From NCBI GenBank assembly GCA_032433765.1, contig JAVIAB010000139.1:41398630-41462629 (forward strand): a stretch of 64,000 bases of DNA. Reading direction: 5' to 3'. This DNA is from Megaustenia siamemsis (lineage: Eukaryota; Mollusca; Gastropoda; Stylommatophora; Ariophantidae). How positions within the stretch are numbered: position 1 is the stretch's first letter; the number at the start of each line of letters is the position of its first letter. The position numbers and the translations under genes are program-made. The notes beneath the pieces were generated by a model. It saw only the letters and a list, made by a program, of their open reading frames with translations. It made no database searches and had not been told where the DNA came from. This document shows positions 1 to 10,478 of the stretch, in pieces.

Positions 1-537
1 TTCCGTTTTATACAAAGGGAGGATCTGAGCTTGGGTAGGCGTGATTGATAATTAACAGAATATATGAAGTGTATCATATATAAGTATAGTGCCGATGAGA
101 ACTATCCATGAGCATATTATATGTCATGACTCAGCCTATTAACAATTCACGCATTCAGCCAGTGTCGTGATATCTTTCATCTCTGGTACTGATATCATGA
201 GAACGACTTGAGCACAGTGTTTTTATGACAGCTTCAGATAGCAGAACAATACAGAATATTGACTTTTCGTTCCCCATGCTGCTTTCACAAACGGACACAC
301 AGGGGAAATATAATCTACTGCATATATAAGAATTTAAAGAGAGCGAAAAGACTATATTCTGTATATATAGACATTTAGATATAAAACGGGGAGCAGTAGA
401 CGGCAGAAAAATAAACAATAAAAACAAACAAACAAACATAAAGTAGCAAAGCGGAAGGGGCGAGAGAATTTACACAAAATTATCTAAACTATTGTTACAA
501 CAATAATGAAAGTGAAGACAGACAAAAATGAAATAGC
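1..537. other. No recognised feature
   Basis: AT-rich sequence with short open frames only. I see no repeat family, RNA gene or protein motif here. Confidence 0.5.
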
Positions 538-578
538 AGGACTTCCGGTTGGTACGGCTGTTAAGATGGCCACTAAGT
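538..578 (+). promoter_or_regulatory. Candidate promoter: ETS-like and YY1-like motifs
   Basis: ACTTCCGGT at 541-549 matches the ETS-factor core and AAGATGGCC at 563-571 matches the YY1-type core, both on the same strand and 13 bases apart. In animals this pairing is common at start sites of TATA-less housekeeping promoters. The following 350 bases are richer in G+C than the surroundings and lead to the ATG at 919. Whether it serves a host gene or is the 5' region of a retroelement cannot be told from the sequence. Confidence 0.3.
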
Positions 579-918
579 TGAATCAGGTTCAGGACTAGTG
601 GTATTTTTGTTGCCAAGTGATTCTTTCTGGTTTGGATTTTCTTTTGTGGAGACAGAATTAGTCCAGTCGCATTCACCAGACCACAAAAATAACATGATTT
701 TGGCGCTCACGCGCTGAGATAGCGCTGCAGGGGACTGGCCGTGGAGTGTAGTGGAACGGTACCAGGTCCAGGTTTGCCCTGGGACTGTACGTATGATCTG
801 TGTTCGACTGCAAATTTGCCACCAACTGGACTGCGTTATTTGATCGATTGTTCCTCCGAAGAGGAGGCCTGACTTCATTTGTTGGGACAGCGATTCTTGT
901 GTAGCACTACTGATCAAG

Positions 919-1146
919 ATGTCTATACCAGAACTGGCGCGGGCGCATGGAAATTATGTTGCCCGTGACGGCTGTTATGGTGACCCTGAAGTTTCTATTT
1001 TGAGCTGCGCGCCATACATACAGTTTAATGCGGCACGTTCAATAAAACACGTTTTTGTGAACATGAAAACAGGACATTTTACAAAACGCAATACATTGAA
1101 TAGAACATTGTGGCCGAACGAGATGAACACTTTTGTTGGCTTCTGA
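919..1146 (+). CDS. Candidate small ORF, 75 residues, function unknown
   Basis: An uninterrupted frame of 75 codons starts at an ATG in good context (A at -3) and ends at TGA. I do not recognise the protein. It is hydrophilic, with no signal peptide or membrane segment; the middle is basic (ARSIKHVFVNMKTGHFTKRN) and a Trp-Pro-Asn-Glu stretch lies near the C-terminus. It lies about 350 bases downstream of an ETS/YY1-like motif pair in a locally less AT-rich segment, unlike most chance ORFs in the window. It could be a first exon read past its splice site, a small intronless gene, or part of the 5' region of an unrecognised transposable element. The overlapping antisense frame at 573-917 is a competing possibility for the upstream part. 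Confidence 0.25.
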   Translation: MSIPELARAHGNYVARDGCYGDPEVSILSCAPYIQFNAARSIKHVFVNMKTGHFTKRNTLNRTLWPNEMNTFVGF

Positions 1147-1309
1147 AACGGGGGTTGGGCATGTATGGAAATGCCCAGCCTGCAGTGAAGCCATTCCCTT
1201 CTGAAGTCTAAAGTAGTAGCAGCAATGTGATATAAAGAGGGACGGGCAAAAAGGAAGCTGCAGTGCCGTGGTAGATCTGGTTTGCAGGGAATAAGCTAAA
1301 CACAATGGA

Positions 1310-2332
1310 AGTCAATAATATATATTACCCTCCTATGTAAAGCTGTCACCATACACTGTGTTCAGCTTGTTCACAGTATAGCAGCTTTACCTCAGCACTG
1401 CAGTTATGTGGCTGTTCCCTAATTATATTACCATCACAGTTAATTTTATTTCTTTATTTCCCGGACAGGAAGTAGTATCGCAACTAATAATCTCTAATGT
1501 TTTATCAGCATTTGCTTTGACTAGTTTATTTATTTCTAAAGTGACGTTTAACAATAGGATTTATCAACACTGTATGTGTGGCTTAATTTGATGAGAGAAA
1601 CGCGTTATGAAACCTTTTTGTGTGTTTTTGTTTGTTTCTGTGCGCGATTCTGTTTAGAAAGTTTGAAGTGCAGTTTTAGACATTAAAAAATACTTTCCTA
1701 ATAATTCATTTTATTCCTAGTACATGTGTTTAATTAACTTCTTATACTTTTTTAAGCTTTCTTTTTATCTGAGTAATATTTACACTTATGAGTCATACCT
1801 TTTCTTATTTTCATATACTATTTTACAAGATTTTGCGCTTCACTATGTCTTTGAACACACAATTTTATTTACATATTTGAAATCTAATTTGTAACTGGAA
1901 CATAATTTTTTTTTTCTTCAAAAAACTCATACATTTTTATCTCAATCTCATTTACTCTTTTGCCTTTTCATGTTCATAATTTTGGTTTCAATTTTGTTTC
2001 TTATCCCTTTTTTTATTACTCATATAATTATATATATATTTTCTCTTATACGAGATATAATTCTTCTATATGCAAAGGCCAACAAACCAAATGGCAAAAG
2101 ACTGGAAACTGTCTATCGCATGGACGCAGAAAGGCAAATGAGAAAGAAAAGAAAACGACACATTTGCATCAAACTTAGATTTAGATAAAAGTTTAACAAT
2201 TTTAATTGGCGTCTGTGTTGCTGATATTATATCTATTGTTATGTCTGATTTCTTTTAAGCGAAGTTTTTTTATGCAAGACATTAAAATTTCACTCAGTAA
2301 ACCAAATCGGGAGTTAGCAGATTCGAATCTGC
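1310..2332. other. AT-rich spacer, nothing recognised
   Basis: Long T-rich and A-rich runs with short chance ORFs. No repeat family used elsewhere in the window was recognised. Confidence 0.5.
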
Positions 2333-2343
2333 ATTATTAAACA

Positions 2344-2609
2344 AGGGAACCGCGATAGCTCAGTGGTTAGTGAACTCGACTACAAAGGACAAGGGGTAGA
2401 GTTCGATCCCAACCGACGGCTTCCGGGTTCACCCAGCCTTTAATGGGTACCGGATTTTTTTCTGGGAAAGTGAAGCGACACGGGTGTAATACCGACCACA
2501 TTACCCTAAAAATCATGTGCCGAAGGTCTGTAAAATTTATGATCACTAACACCATATTCCCTATACGCCACTTGGCGTGACGGGGGTAATTTACTTTACT
2601 TTTTTTTTT
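2344..2609 (+). mobile_element. SINE-A copy 1 (tRNA-derived)
   Basis: The head carries a pol III A box (TAGCTCAGTGG) and B box (GTTCGATCC) as in a tRNA gene. It is followed by a body shared with other copies here (GGGTTCACCCAGCC, ACCGACCACATTACC) and a 3' hairpin CGCCACTTGGCG, ending in an ACTTTACTTT-type tail and a T run. The 11-bp repeat ATTATTAAACA flanks it exactly (2333-2343 and 2610-2620), a target-site duplication from retroposition. It is not a functional tRNA gene because the head runs into the conserved body. Confidence 0.93.
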
Positions 2610-2751
2610 ATTATTAAACAATTCCTTTTTTTTTTACTGTTTTAAAAGATTCGAATTACTGTTGTAATTGTTGCTAACTGTTGGTTAACTACCACACCTA
2701 AAGCCAATCCTGTTGTAACTATTGATACTAAAAACGCACCCCCAAGTAAGT

Positions 2752-3141
2752 GCTATATGGTGAACTAATACTACACGGGAAAAGACAAATCGGCAGATCT
2801 AAACTACGGTATAGAGATATCTGTAAATCATCTCTGAATGACTTCTCCATATGTGAATATGACTAGGAACATCTGGCAAGTGATGGCACATCAAGGAGAG
2901 CATGTATAATGAATGGTATAACATCATTTGAGACTGTGCTAAGACAAAACATAGAAAAGAAAAGACCTATGGAAAAACCTGTGGATCAGTGGACCTGACT
3001 TATTCATTCTGTGGCCGCGTGTGTTTGTCAAACATTGGTAGAATTAGCCACGAGAGAAGCTGTTCGACAAAAACAAAACAAACAAAAAAATACACAATAG
3101 CCTACACTAGACCGTCTGACAAGACGAAAAGGGCCATATGT
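2752..3141 (+). mobile_element. LINE-A 3' end, degenerate
   Basis: This matches the C-terminal part of the LINE-A frame at 43.0-44.1 kb, including the Gly-Arg-Pro-Lys-Leu-Arg-Tyr-Arg-Asp-Ile-Cys segment and the terminal Cys-Cys-His-Cys motif (CGRVCLSNIGRISHERSC). In-frame stops and small changes make it a dead copy. The 3' end AAGACGAAAAGGGCCATAT recurs in the other LINE-A copies. Confidence 0.85.
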
Positions 3142-3330
3142 TGATACTATTCTATCTAAAGTATAAATAACCTCTATTGCTCTAGAATATGTTTTTTCTG
3201 TCTTTTTTTTAAATCTTTTATTTTCAATATTAGAATCTAAAGTGTCTTTAACCTCTCTGTTCATTTTCGTTCTGAAGTCTGTAATGCCAGATTGGAATAA
3301 ACATATAAACTACTTAGAGCAGCAGCAAAG

Positions 3331-3627
3331 CTCGTGTAGATACAACAAAATAAGCTCGTGTAGATACAACATAAGCTCGTGTAGATACAACAAAATAAAT
3401 TCGTGTAGATACAACATAAGCTCGTGTAGATAACACAAAATAAGCTCGTGTAGATACAACATAAGCTCGTGTAGATAACACAAAATAAGCTCGTGTAGAT
3501 ACAACATAAGCTCGTGTAGATACAACAAAATAAGCTCGTGTAGATACAACAAAATAAATTCGTGTAGATACAACAAAATAAGCTCGTGTAGATAACACAA
3601 AATAAGCTCGTGTAGATACAACAAAAT
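3331..3627. repeat. Minisatellite, 21-25 bp unit, left part
   Basis: Tandem units built on CTCGTGTAGATACAACA followed by AAATAAG or TAAG, with a variant in which GATACAAC reads GATAACAC. The array continues at 4220 after an intervening LINE insertion, so the two parts were one array. ORFs across it encode only the repeat. Confidence 0.95.
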
Positions 3628-4219
3628 TTTCAGAAGCCTTGAAAAGTTGTGGAAATCAAAACTCATTAGCACAAACACAAAACTTAGGCTATTCAAATCA
3701 AATGTACTATCAACCCTTACGTATGCGTGTGAAAGCTGGAAAACAACAAGAGATATAGAAACAAAGTTGAACGCATTCGAAAATAAATGTCTAAGGAAAA
3801 TACTTGGTATAGAATGGAACGAATTCAAAACAAACGAGGAAATTAGAGAAATCGCCAATCAACCACTAATATCTTCAGTAATAAAGAAAAGACGATGGTC
3901 ATACGTTGGACATGTGATGAGAAGAGATAATAATCGAATAGCAAAGCAAGCCCTCATATGGGAAACAACAGGTAAAAGAAAAAGAGGAAGACCCAGGGAG
4001 ACACTGAGAAGAACATTGATGAGAGAGGCAAGAGCAGCAGGAATCGGCTCCCTCAATGAGATAGAACTGCTTGCACAGAACAGAGACAGATGGCGAGATT
4101 TGATAAAATATCTTTAAAAGAAAACTGCTAGAACAAAAATTCATATAGGAGAAGGTGTATCTTGGTCTACGCCCTATGGGCCGGTTACGGCTCGAAAGGT
4201 CAATAGATAGATAGATAGA
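3628..4219 (+). mobile_element. LINE-B, 5'-truncated, inserted within minisatellite
   Basis: An open frame at 3647-4117 encodes the post-catalytic (thumb/C-terminal) part of a non-LTR reverse transcriptase: LTYACESW, then FENKCLRKILGIEW, YVGHVMRRDNN, then a basic GKRKRGRPRETLRRTLMRE segment and the final WRDLIKYL. The catalytic YADD region is absent through 5' truncation. After the stop come about 80 bases of 3' UTR and a (GATA)n tail. TAGATACAACAAAAT flanks the element (3613-3627 and 4220-4234), so it entered inside one repeat unit. The frame has no internal stop, suggesting a fairly recent insertion. A second copy lies at 42.2-42.9 kb. Confidence 0.93.
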
Positions 4220-4880
4220 TAGATACAACAAAATAAGCCCGTGTAGATACAACAAAATAAGCTCGTGTAGATAACACAAAATAAGCTCGTGTAGATAACA
4301 CAAAATAAGCTCGTGTAGATACAACAAAATAAGTTCGTGCAGATACAACAAAATAAGCTCGTGTAGATACAACATAAGCTCGTGTAGATACAACAAAATA
4401 AGCTCGTGTAGATACAACAAAATAAGCTCGTGTAGCTACAACAACATAAGCTCGTGTAGATACAACAACATAAACTCGTGTAGATACAGCAAAATAATCT
4501 CGTGTAGATACAACAAAATAAACTCGTGTAGATACAACAAAACAAACTCGTGTAGATACAACAAAATAAACTCGTGTAGATACAACAAAATAAACTCGTG
4601 TAGATACAACAACATAAACTCGTGTAGATACAACAACATAAGCTCGTGTAAATACAACAACATAAACTCGTGTAGATACAGCAAAATAATCTCGTGTAGA
4701 TACAACAAAATAAACTCGTGTAGATACAACAAAACAAACTCGTGTAGATACAACAAAATAAACTCGTGTAGATACAACAAAATAAACTCGTGTAGATACA
4801 ACAACATAAACTCGTGTAGATACAACAAAACAAGCTCGTGTAGATACAACAACATAAACTCGTGTAGATACAACAAAATA
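4220..4880. repeat. Minisatellite, mostly 24-bp unit, right part
   Basis: Continuation of the array interrupted at 3628. Units are mostly 24 bp, with variants such as ACAACAACATAA, AAAACAAA and CAGCAAAATAAT. A block of about nine units (roughly 4450-4640 and 4640-4850) appears duplicated in the same variant order, indicating a larger duplication step. Confidence 0.95.
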
Positions 4881-4918
4881 CATAAAATGAAATTTTCAGA
4901 TTTATGGACAAGACATAA

Positions 4919-5196
4919 CTAGCGCTGAGTGGTCTAGAGGTACAACGTCAACCTCTGGACAAAAAGGTCCCGTGTTTAATTCCCACCACAGGTAGTTTTA
5001 CGATTAAAAAAAAACCAAAAAAACCGGTGCCCAGACAAAGATTGTTAGATCAAATCTACCTATGTGGAATTGATTCCGGCCAAGCAAAGGAGTTTGTGCA
5101 CCTTGGTCCTTCTCAGTATGTCAAGGTGAAGACCGGAGCAATTGTGGGCGTGTCCAGAGTGCAGTGTTGATGGTCCTATCATAACTAAACCAACCA
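4919..5196 (+). mobile_element. SINE-C copy 1 (tRNA-like head plus conserved 3' domain)
   Basis: The head has an A-box-like GAGTGGTCTAGAGGTA and a B-box-like GTGTTTAATTCCCACC, resembling a tRNA. The 3' half (AAGGAGTTTGTGCACCTTGG, then CAGAGTGCAGTGTTGATGG) matches the 3' domain of the copies at 15.7 and 50.2 kb and more loosely at 56.0 and 60.9 kb. It ends in AACTAAACCAACCAAC. It begins about 40 bases after the minisatellite. Confidence 0.75.
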
Positions 5197-5255
5197 ACTT
5201 TTATACGTTAAACGTTCTCTGACAGGGAAGTTATTAATTCCGTTTATTCTTTCTA

Positions 5256-5583
5256 AAAGGTACAGGTCAAGTACGAGACTTGAATCGGCCTCTTAGCACG
5301 CGAGTTTTCATCCATATGTGCTCCTGCCGCTTATCCAGAACTGTTCGGAGACTTCTGGACAGTGTCACTTCAAGCATTTAAACTCACGATCCGAAGCGGC
5401 ATTCCTCACATTCCCTGATTGCTATCCTGGTGCACATTTCTGCCAGCGGCTGGGTCGACCGCGGAGGTTTTTTTTTCAACCACGAGTACAATTCACACTA
5501 CGTCAAGCAGGAATCGAACACGGGTTGTCCGAACGTCAGTAGCTCAGTCGGGTGGTTTCCCAACTAGACTACCGAGGCCCCCA
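5256..5583 (-). mobile_element. SINE-B copy 1 (tRNA-derived)
   Basis: Read on the minus strand, the head at about 5583-5500 has A box TAGTCTAGTTGGG and B box GTTCGATTCCTG. The body includes a segment of about 200 bases (CATCCATATGTGCTC, GGCTGGGTCGACCG on the plus strand) shared with 18.75-19.08 kb. A possible 9-bp duplication ATTCTTTCT (5246-5254 and 5592-5600) is low in complexity and only suggestive. Confidence 0.88.
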
Positions 5584-5600
5584 AATTCTTCATTCTTTCT

Positions 5601-6352
5601 CTCATAACTTAACACTTCATGTTCCTTTCTGCTAGTTTCAATAACCCCTTCTTTTCAGTATTCTTTTCCTCTCCACTTTTCAGACCACCCATACATATTT
5701 TTTCTTTCTATAATTTTAGAACCGTCCCTCGTAGCACAACATGAACTTATGCAGCGACACAGCTGACTCACTAGCATTTTATTGCTCATTTGCCATTCTA
5801 ATTTTTATTAAGATGTGCATCTGTGCTCTTTGTATTTGTCCCCCACTGAACCACTTGTAAGTCGAAAGTGCAAAGATGAAAAATCGCATTTTATTTATTT
5901 TATTGCAGTTGATGGCCTTTGACATCTTGGCAGACGGTTGGTAGCAAGCAATCATTATTTGTCAGTAGTCTAGTGTAATACCACATACATTTATCAAACC
6001 ACCATTTTAATTTATGATATTATTTACAAAAAGTCTTGGAGAAGTATAAAAAAAATGTCATTATCTAGCTACTTTTTAATTACTTATTCATCTTTTTGCC
6101 TAGTTTCCCTTTTGATTCCAAGTGAAGGGTATAGCATGAGACCAAGACTATGAAAATCTTAAAAGGACTGATATCTGCTAAAAGTATTCCTCTACCATTA
6201 TGCAAATTATCTCTACCAGGCCTTTAATATAACTGATAAGCTATAAAATCAAATTACGGATGATAGCGTGAAGAAAGTTTGGTATATAGATCCCTTTCTT
6301 TTGCTTCTATTTAACAAAGGAAATTTCCAGCTTCATTATACGGTCCATTCTT
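5601..6352. other. No recognised feature
   Basis: AT-rich sequence between SINE-B and the large 18-bp array. No repeat family or coding signal recognised. Confidence 0.5.
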
Positions 6353-6354
6353 CA

Positions 6355-8930
6355 GAATCGTCTATACTCCTAGATGGTTCTTACATACTTCTAGTTAGTT
6401 CTATACTCATGGATGGTTCCATACTTCTAGTTAGTTCTATACTCATGGATGGTTCCATGTTTCTAGTTAGCTCTATACTCATAGCTGGTTCTATACTCAT
6501 GGATGGTTCCATGCTTATAGTTAGTTCTATACTCATGGATGGTTCCATGCTTCTAGTTAGCTCTATACTCATAGCTGGCTCTATACTCATGAATGGTTCC
6601 ATGCTTCTAGTTAGTTCTATACTCACAGCTGGTTCTATACTCATGGATGGTTCCATGCTTCTAGTTAGCTCTATACTCATAACTGGTTCTATACTCATGG
6701 ATGGTTCCATGCTTATAGTTAGTTCTATACTCATGGATGGTTCCATGCTTCTAGTTAGTTCTATACTCATGAATGGTTCCATGCTTCTAGTTAGTTCTAT
6801 ACTCATAGCTGGTTCTATACTCATGGATGGTTCCATGCTTCTAGTTAGTTCTATAGTCATATCTGGTTCTATACTCATGGATGGTTCCATGCTTCTAGTT
6901 AGTTCTATAGTCATATCTGGTTCTATACTCATGGATGGTTCCATGCTTCTAGTTAGTTCTATGCTCATGGATGGATCTATGCTTCTAGTTAGTTCTATAC
7001 TCATAGCTGGTTCTAAATTCCCAGCTGGTTCTATACTCATGGATGGTTCTATGCTTCTAGTTAGTTCTATACTCATAGCTGGTTCTATACTCATGGATGG
7101 TTCTATGCTTCTAGTTAGTTCTATACTCATAGCTGGTTCTATACTCATGGATGGTTCTATGCTTCTAGTTAGTTCTATACTCATAGCTGGTTCTAAATTC
7201 CCAGCTGGTTCTATACTCATAGCTGGTTCTATACTCATTGATGGTTCTATGCTTCTAGTTAGTTCTATACTCATAGCTGGTTTTAAATTCCCAGCTGGTT
7301 CTATACTCCTATGTGTTTTAATACTCCTAGCTGGTTCTATACTCCTATGTGTTTTAATACTCCTAGCTGGTTCTATACTCCTATGTGTTTTAATACTCAT
7401 AGATGGTTCTATGCTCATAGGTGCTTCTATACTCCAAGCTGGTTCTATACTCTTAGCTGGGTCAATACTCCTATGTTATACACCTAGCTGATTCTATACT
7501 CTTAGTTAGGTCTGTATTCCTAGGTGGTTCTAAATTCCTAGCTGGTTCTATACTCCTATGTGTTTTAATACACCTAGCTGGTTCTATACTCTTAGTTGGA
7601 TATATACTCCTAGGTGGTTCTATATTCCTAGCTGATTCTATACTCCTATGTGTTTTAATACTCCTAGATGGTTCTATACTCCAAGATGGTTCTATACTCC
7701 TAGGTGGTTCTATACTACTAGCTGGTTCTATGCTCCTAGATGGTTCTATAATTCTAGCTGGTTCTATACTCCTAGCTGGTTCTATACTCCTATGTGTTTT
7801 AATACTCCTAGCTGGTTCTATACTCTTAGCTGCGTCTATACTCCTATGTGTTTTAATACTCCTAGCTGGTTTTATACTCTTAGCTGAGTCTATACTCTTA
7901 GATGGTTCTAAATTAATAGCTGGTTCTATACTCCTAGCTGGTTCTATACTCCTAGGTGGTTCTATATTCCTAGCTGATTCTATACTCCTATGTGTTTTAA
8001 TACTCCTAGATGGCTCTATACTCCTAGATGGTTCTATACTCCTAGGTGGTTCTATACTACTAGCTGGTTCTATACTCCTAGATGGTTCTATAATTCTAGC
8101 TGGTTCTATACTCCTAGCTGGTTCTATACTCCTATGTGTTTTAATACTCCTAGCTGGTTCTATACTCTTAGCTGCGTCTATACTCCTATGTGTTTTAATA
8201 CTCCTAGCTGGTTTTATACTCTTAGCTGAGTCTATACTCTTAGATGGTTCTAAATTAATAGCTGGTTCTATACTCCTAGCTGGTTCTATACTCCTAGGTG
8301 GTTCTATACTCCTAGATGGTTCTATACTCCTAGGTGGTTCTATACTCCTAGCTGGTCCAATGCTCCTAGATGGTTCCATACTTCTAGGTGGTTTTATACT
8401 CCTAGGTGGTTCTATACTCCTGGGTTTGTTCTATATTCCTAACTGGTTCTATACTCCTATTTGGTTTTATACTCCTAGCTGGTTCTATACTCCTAGCTGG
8501 TTCTATACTCCTAGCTGGTTCTATACTCCTGGCTGGTTCTATACTCCTAAATGGTTCTATACTACTAGCTAGTTCTATACTCCTAGCTGGTTCTATACTC
8601 ATAAATGTGTGTATACTCCTAGCTGGTTCTATACTCCTAGCTGGTTCTATACTCCTAGCCGGTTCCATACTCCTAAATATTCCTATACTCCTAGCTGGTT
8701 CTATACTCCTAGCTGGTTCTATACTCCTGGCTGGTTCTATACTCCTAGCTGGTTCTATACTCCTAAATGGTTCTATACTCCTAGCTGGTTTTATACTTCT
8801 AGCTGGTTCTATACTCAAAGCTGGTTCTATACTCCTAGCTGGTTCTATACTCCTGGCTGGTTCTATATTCCTACCTGGTTCAATACTCCTACCTGGTTCT
8901 ATACTCCTATCTGGTTCTATACACCTATTA
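6355..8930. repeat. Large 18-bp minisatellite with higher-order structure
   Basis: About 143 units of 18 bp, consensus CTAGCTGGTTCTATACTC. The left third (to about 7290) is a distinct subfamily with CATGGATGGTTCCATGCTT and AGTTAGTTCTATACTC units. The right part uses CTCCTAGCTGGTTCTATA and CTATGTGTTTTAATA units. A 342-bp block (19 units) starting near 7621 recurs from 7963 in the same variant order. Because 18 is a multiple of three, long ORFs open on both strands (Leu-Ala-Gly-Ser-Ile-Leu type or Ser-Ile-Glu-Pro-Ala-Arg type). They are a consequence of the array, not evidence of a gene. Confidence 0.97.
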
Positions 8931-9362
8931 TCCTTTTTACAACAACCTTTTCCGTAGAGGAAATTATTTCTTGCACTTATCACTGCGGGTGCCATTACAC
9001 GAATCCTGCAATGAAGAGAGTAGTCCTCCGTAATTTATCTAACATCCTTTTGTCAACCCCGGAGATCTGCCCAAAAAATTAGAACTTCCAATAAGCAATA
9101 CGATTACCAAATGACAAACTTAGTTTATTTATCTCACTCTTTAAACGCAGCTTGTGATGGTTTCAGCTGTTGTATTTTGAAGAGAAATTATGCACACAAA
9201 TGTCTCTCTAATGTCTCCACACTAAGTCACATATATCACACATGCAGACAGTTCAGATTTATTGTATTGGCAGTGTTTGTGAATTTATCAGCCATTCAAG
9301 AAATGGTTTCCTTTTAATTTCAGTAGCAAATTGTTCATCAAATACATCTCTCATGCATTTTA

Positions 9363-9910
9363 ACATTTCTCAAGCTGCATCTCTACTGCAATATGTGGCT
9401 CGCTCACTCTGTTTCTGAGACGGAACCATCACATTTCACAAGCTGCATCTCTACTGCAATATGTAGCTCGCTCACTCTGTTTCTGAGACGGAACCATCAC
9501 ATTTCACAAGCTGCATCTCTACTGCAAAATGTAGCTCGCTCACTCTGTTTCTGAGACGGAACCATTACATTTCACAAGCTGCACCTCTACCTTAATATGT
9601 AGCTCGATCACTCTGTTTCTGAGACGGAACCATTACATTTCACAAGCTGCATCTCTACTGCAAAATGTAGCTCGCTCACTCTGTTTCTGAGACGGAACCA
9701 TTACATTTCACAAGCTGCACCTCTACCTTAATATGTAGCTCGATCACTCTGTTTCTGAGACGGAACCATTACATTTCACAAGCTGCATCTCTACTTCAAT
9801 ATGTAGCTCGCTCACTCTGTTTCTGACACGGAACCATTACATTTCACAAGCTGCATCTCTACTGCAATATGTAGCTCGCTCACTCTGTTTCTGACACGGA
9901 ACCATCACAT
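9363..9910. repeat. 68-bp tandem repeat, about 8 copies
   Basis: Each unit contains CACAAGCTGCATCTCTACTG, then TATGTAGCTCGCTCACTCTG and TTTCTGAGACGGAACCAT. Two variants (CTGCAATATG/CTCGCTC and CTTAATATG/CTCGATC) alternate in the middle of the array, indicating duplication of multi-unit blocks. Confidence 0.95.
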
Positions 9911-10021
9911 TTTTCACGATGTGTTCATGTTTGGTTGTGTGTGCTACTCCCTCAATAATTAGGAAATATAAACTCGTCATAATACATAGGGCATAACTAG
10001 TTCTTCAATATCAGCTTTGCC

Positions 10022-10478
10022 TTACTGATATAGAATAGAGTGAATAGGTCTCTTTTCATGCAATACACTGATATTTTCTTTCTCGACGGGGAACAGATGG
10101 CTGTGTTCACTTTCTGTGCGGTTTCGCCCTTATATCTTTTGGCGTGTGCTGAGGCTGCCATGATGGGGACTGCAGCTACCTTTCTTTGTTTGAGAGATGA
10201 GATATTAATTCGAATGATTCCACTAGCACGGGCGGTTGGGCAATTATGGATTTTAATTCGTTTGCAGTGATACCGGGGCCTTCCATAACCATAACCATAA
10301 CCATTTCTTTCTCGATTGCATTTTTATGATATTCAGAGGAATCATTTTTTTTCCCAGTAGTTCCTGTTGCTTTCTTATAATTAGTGAAAGGTACATTAAT
10401 AAAGACACCTTTGGTTTCCTGAAGTATGTTTGCGTCATTTAGAGAGTAACTAGAAAAAAACGACCAAAAGCACCACAT
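10022..10478 (-). pseudogene. Possible hAT/ZMYM-type transposase fragment interrupted by R1
   Basis: The minus-strand frame from 10478 reads WCFWSFFSSYSLND, then TKGVFINVPFTNYKKATG, then SSEYHKNAIEKE. This resembles the TTF-type zinc-finger region at the start of hAT-like and ZMYM-type transposases (pattern F.N.FTNWKKA...SSEHHK.A). The frame meets the R1 insertion at 10303. Beyond R1 the same frame continues as ENISVLHEKRPIHSILYQ and stops at about 10022. Only the N-terminal domain is present, so this is a remnant. The family call rests on pattern memory and is moderate. Confidence 0.4.
10087..10303 (+). mobile_element. Retroposon R1 copy A, 5'-truncated
   Basis: This shares about 200 bases with R1 copies at 32.5 kb and 59.3 kb (minus strand), including GATTCCACTAGCACGGGCGG, CAATTATGGATTTTAATTCG and TGATACCGGGGCCTT, and ends in (CCATAA)n. 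TTTCTTTCTCGA flanks it (10075-10086 and 10304-10315), a 12-bp target-site duplication. The 5' part present in the other copies is missing, so this copy is 5'-truncated as LINE-mobilised insertions are. Confidence 0.88.

Noticed and set aside
2344..2420. tRNA gene
   Set aside because: A and B boxes are present but the sequence continues into a shared SINE body with target-site duplications; same for the other SINE heads.
3310..4911. ORFs up to 245 codons on the minus strand
   Set aside because: They read through the minisatellite units (about 24 bp); several frames are open at once and there is no non-repeat domain.
6268..8995. Several ORFs of 180-407 codons on both strands
   Set aside because: They are produced by an 18-bp tandem array with few indels; frames are open on both strands and encode only the repeat.
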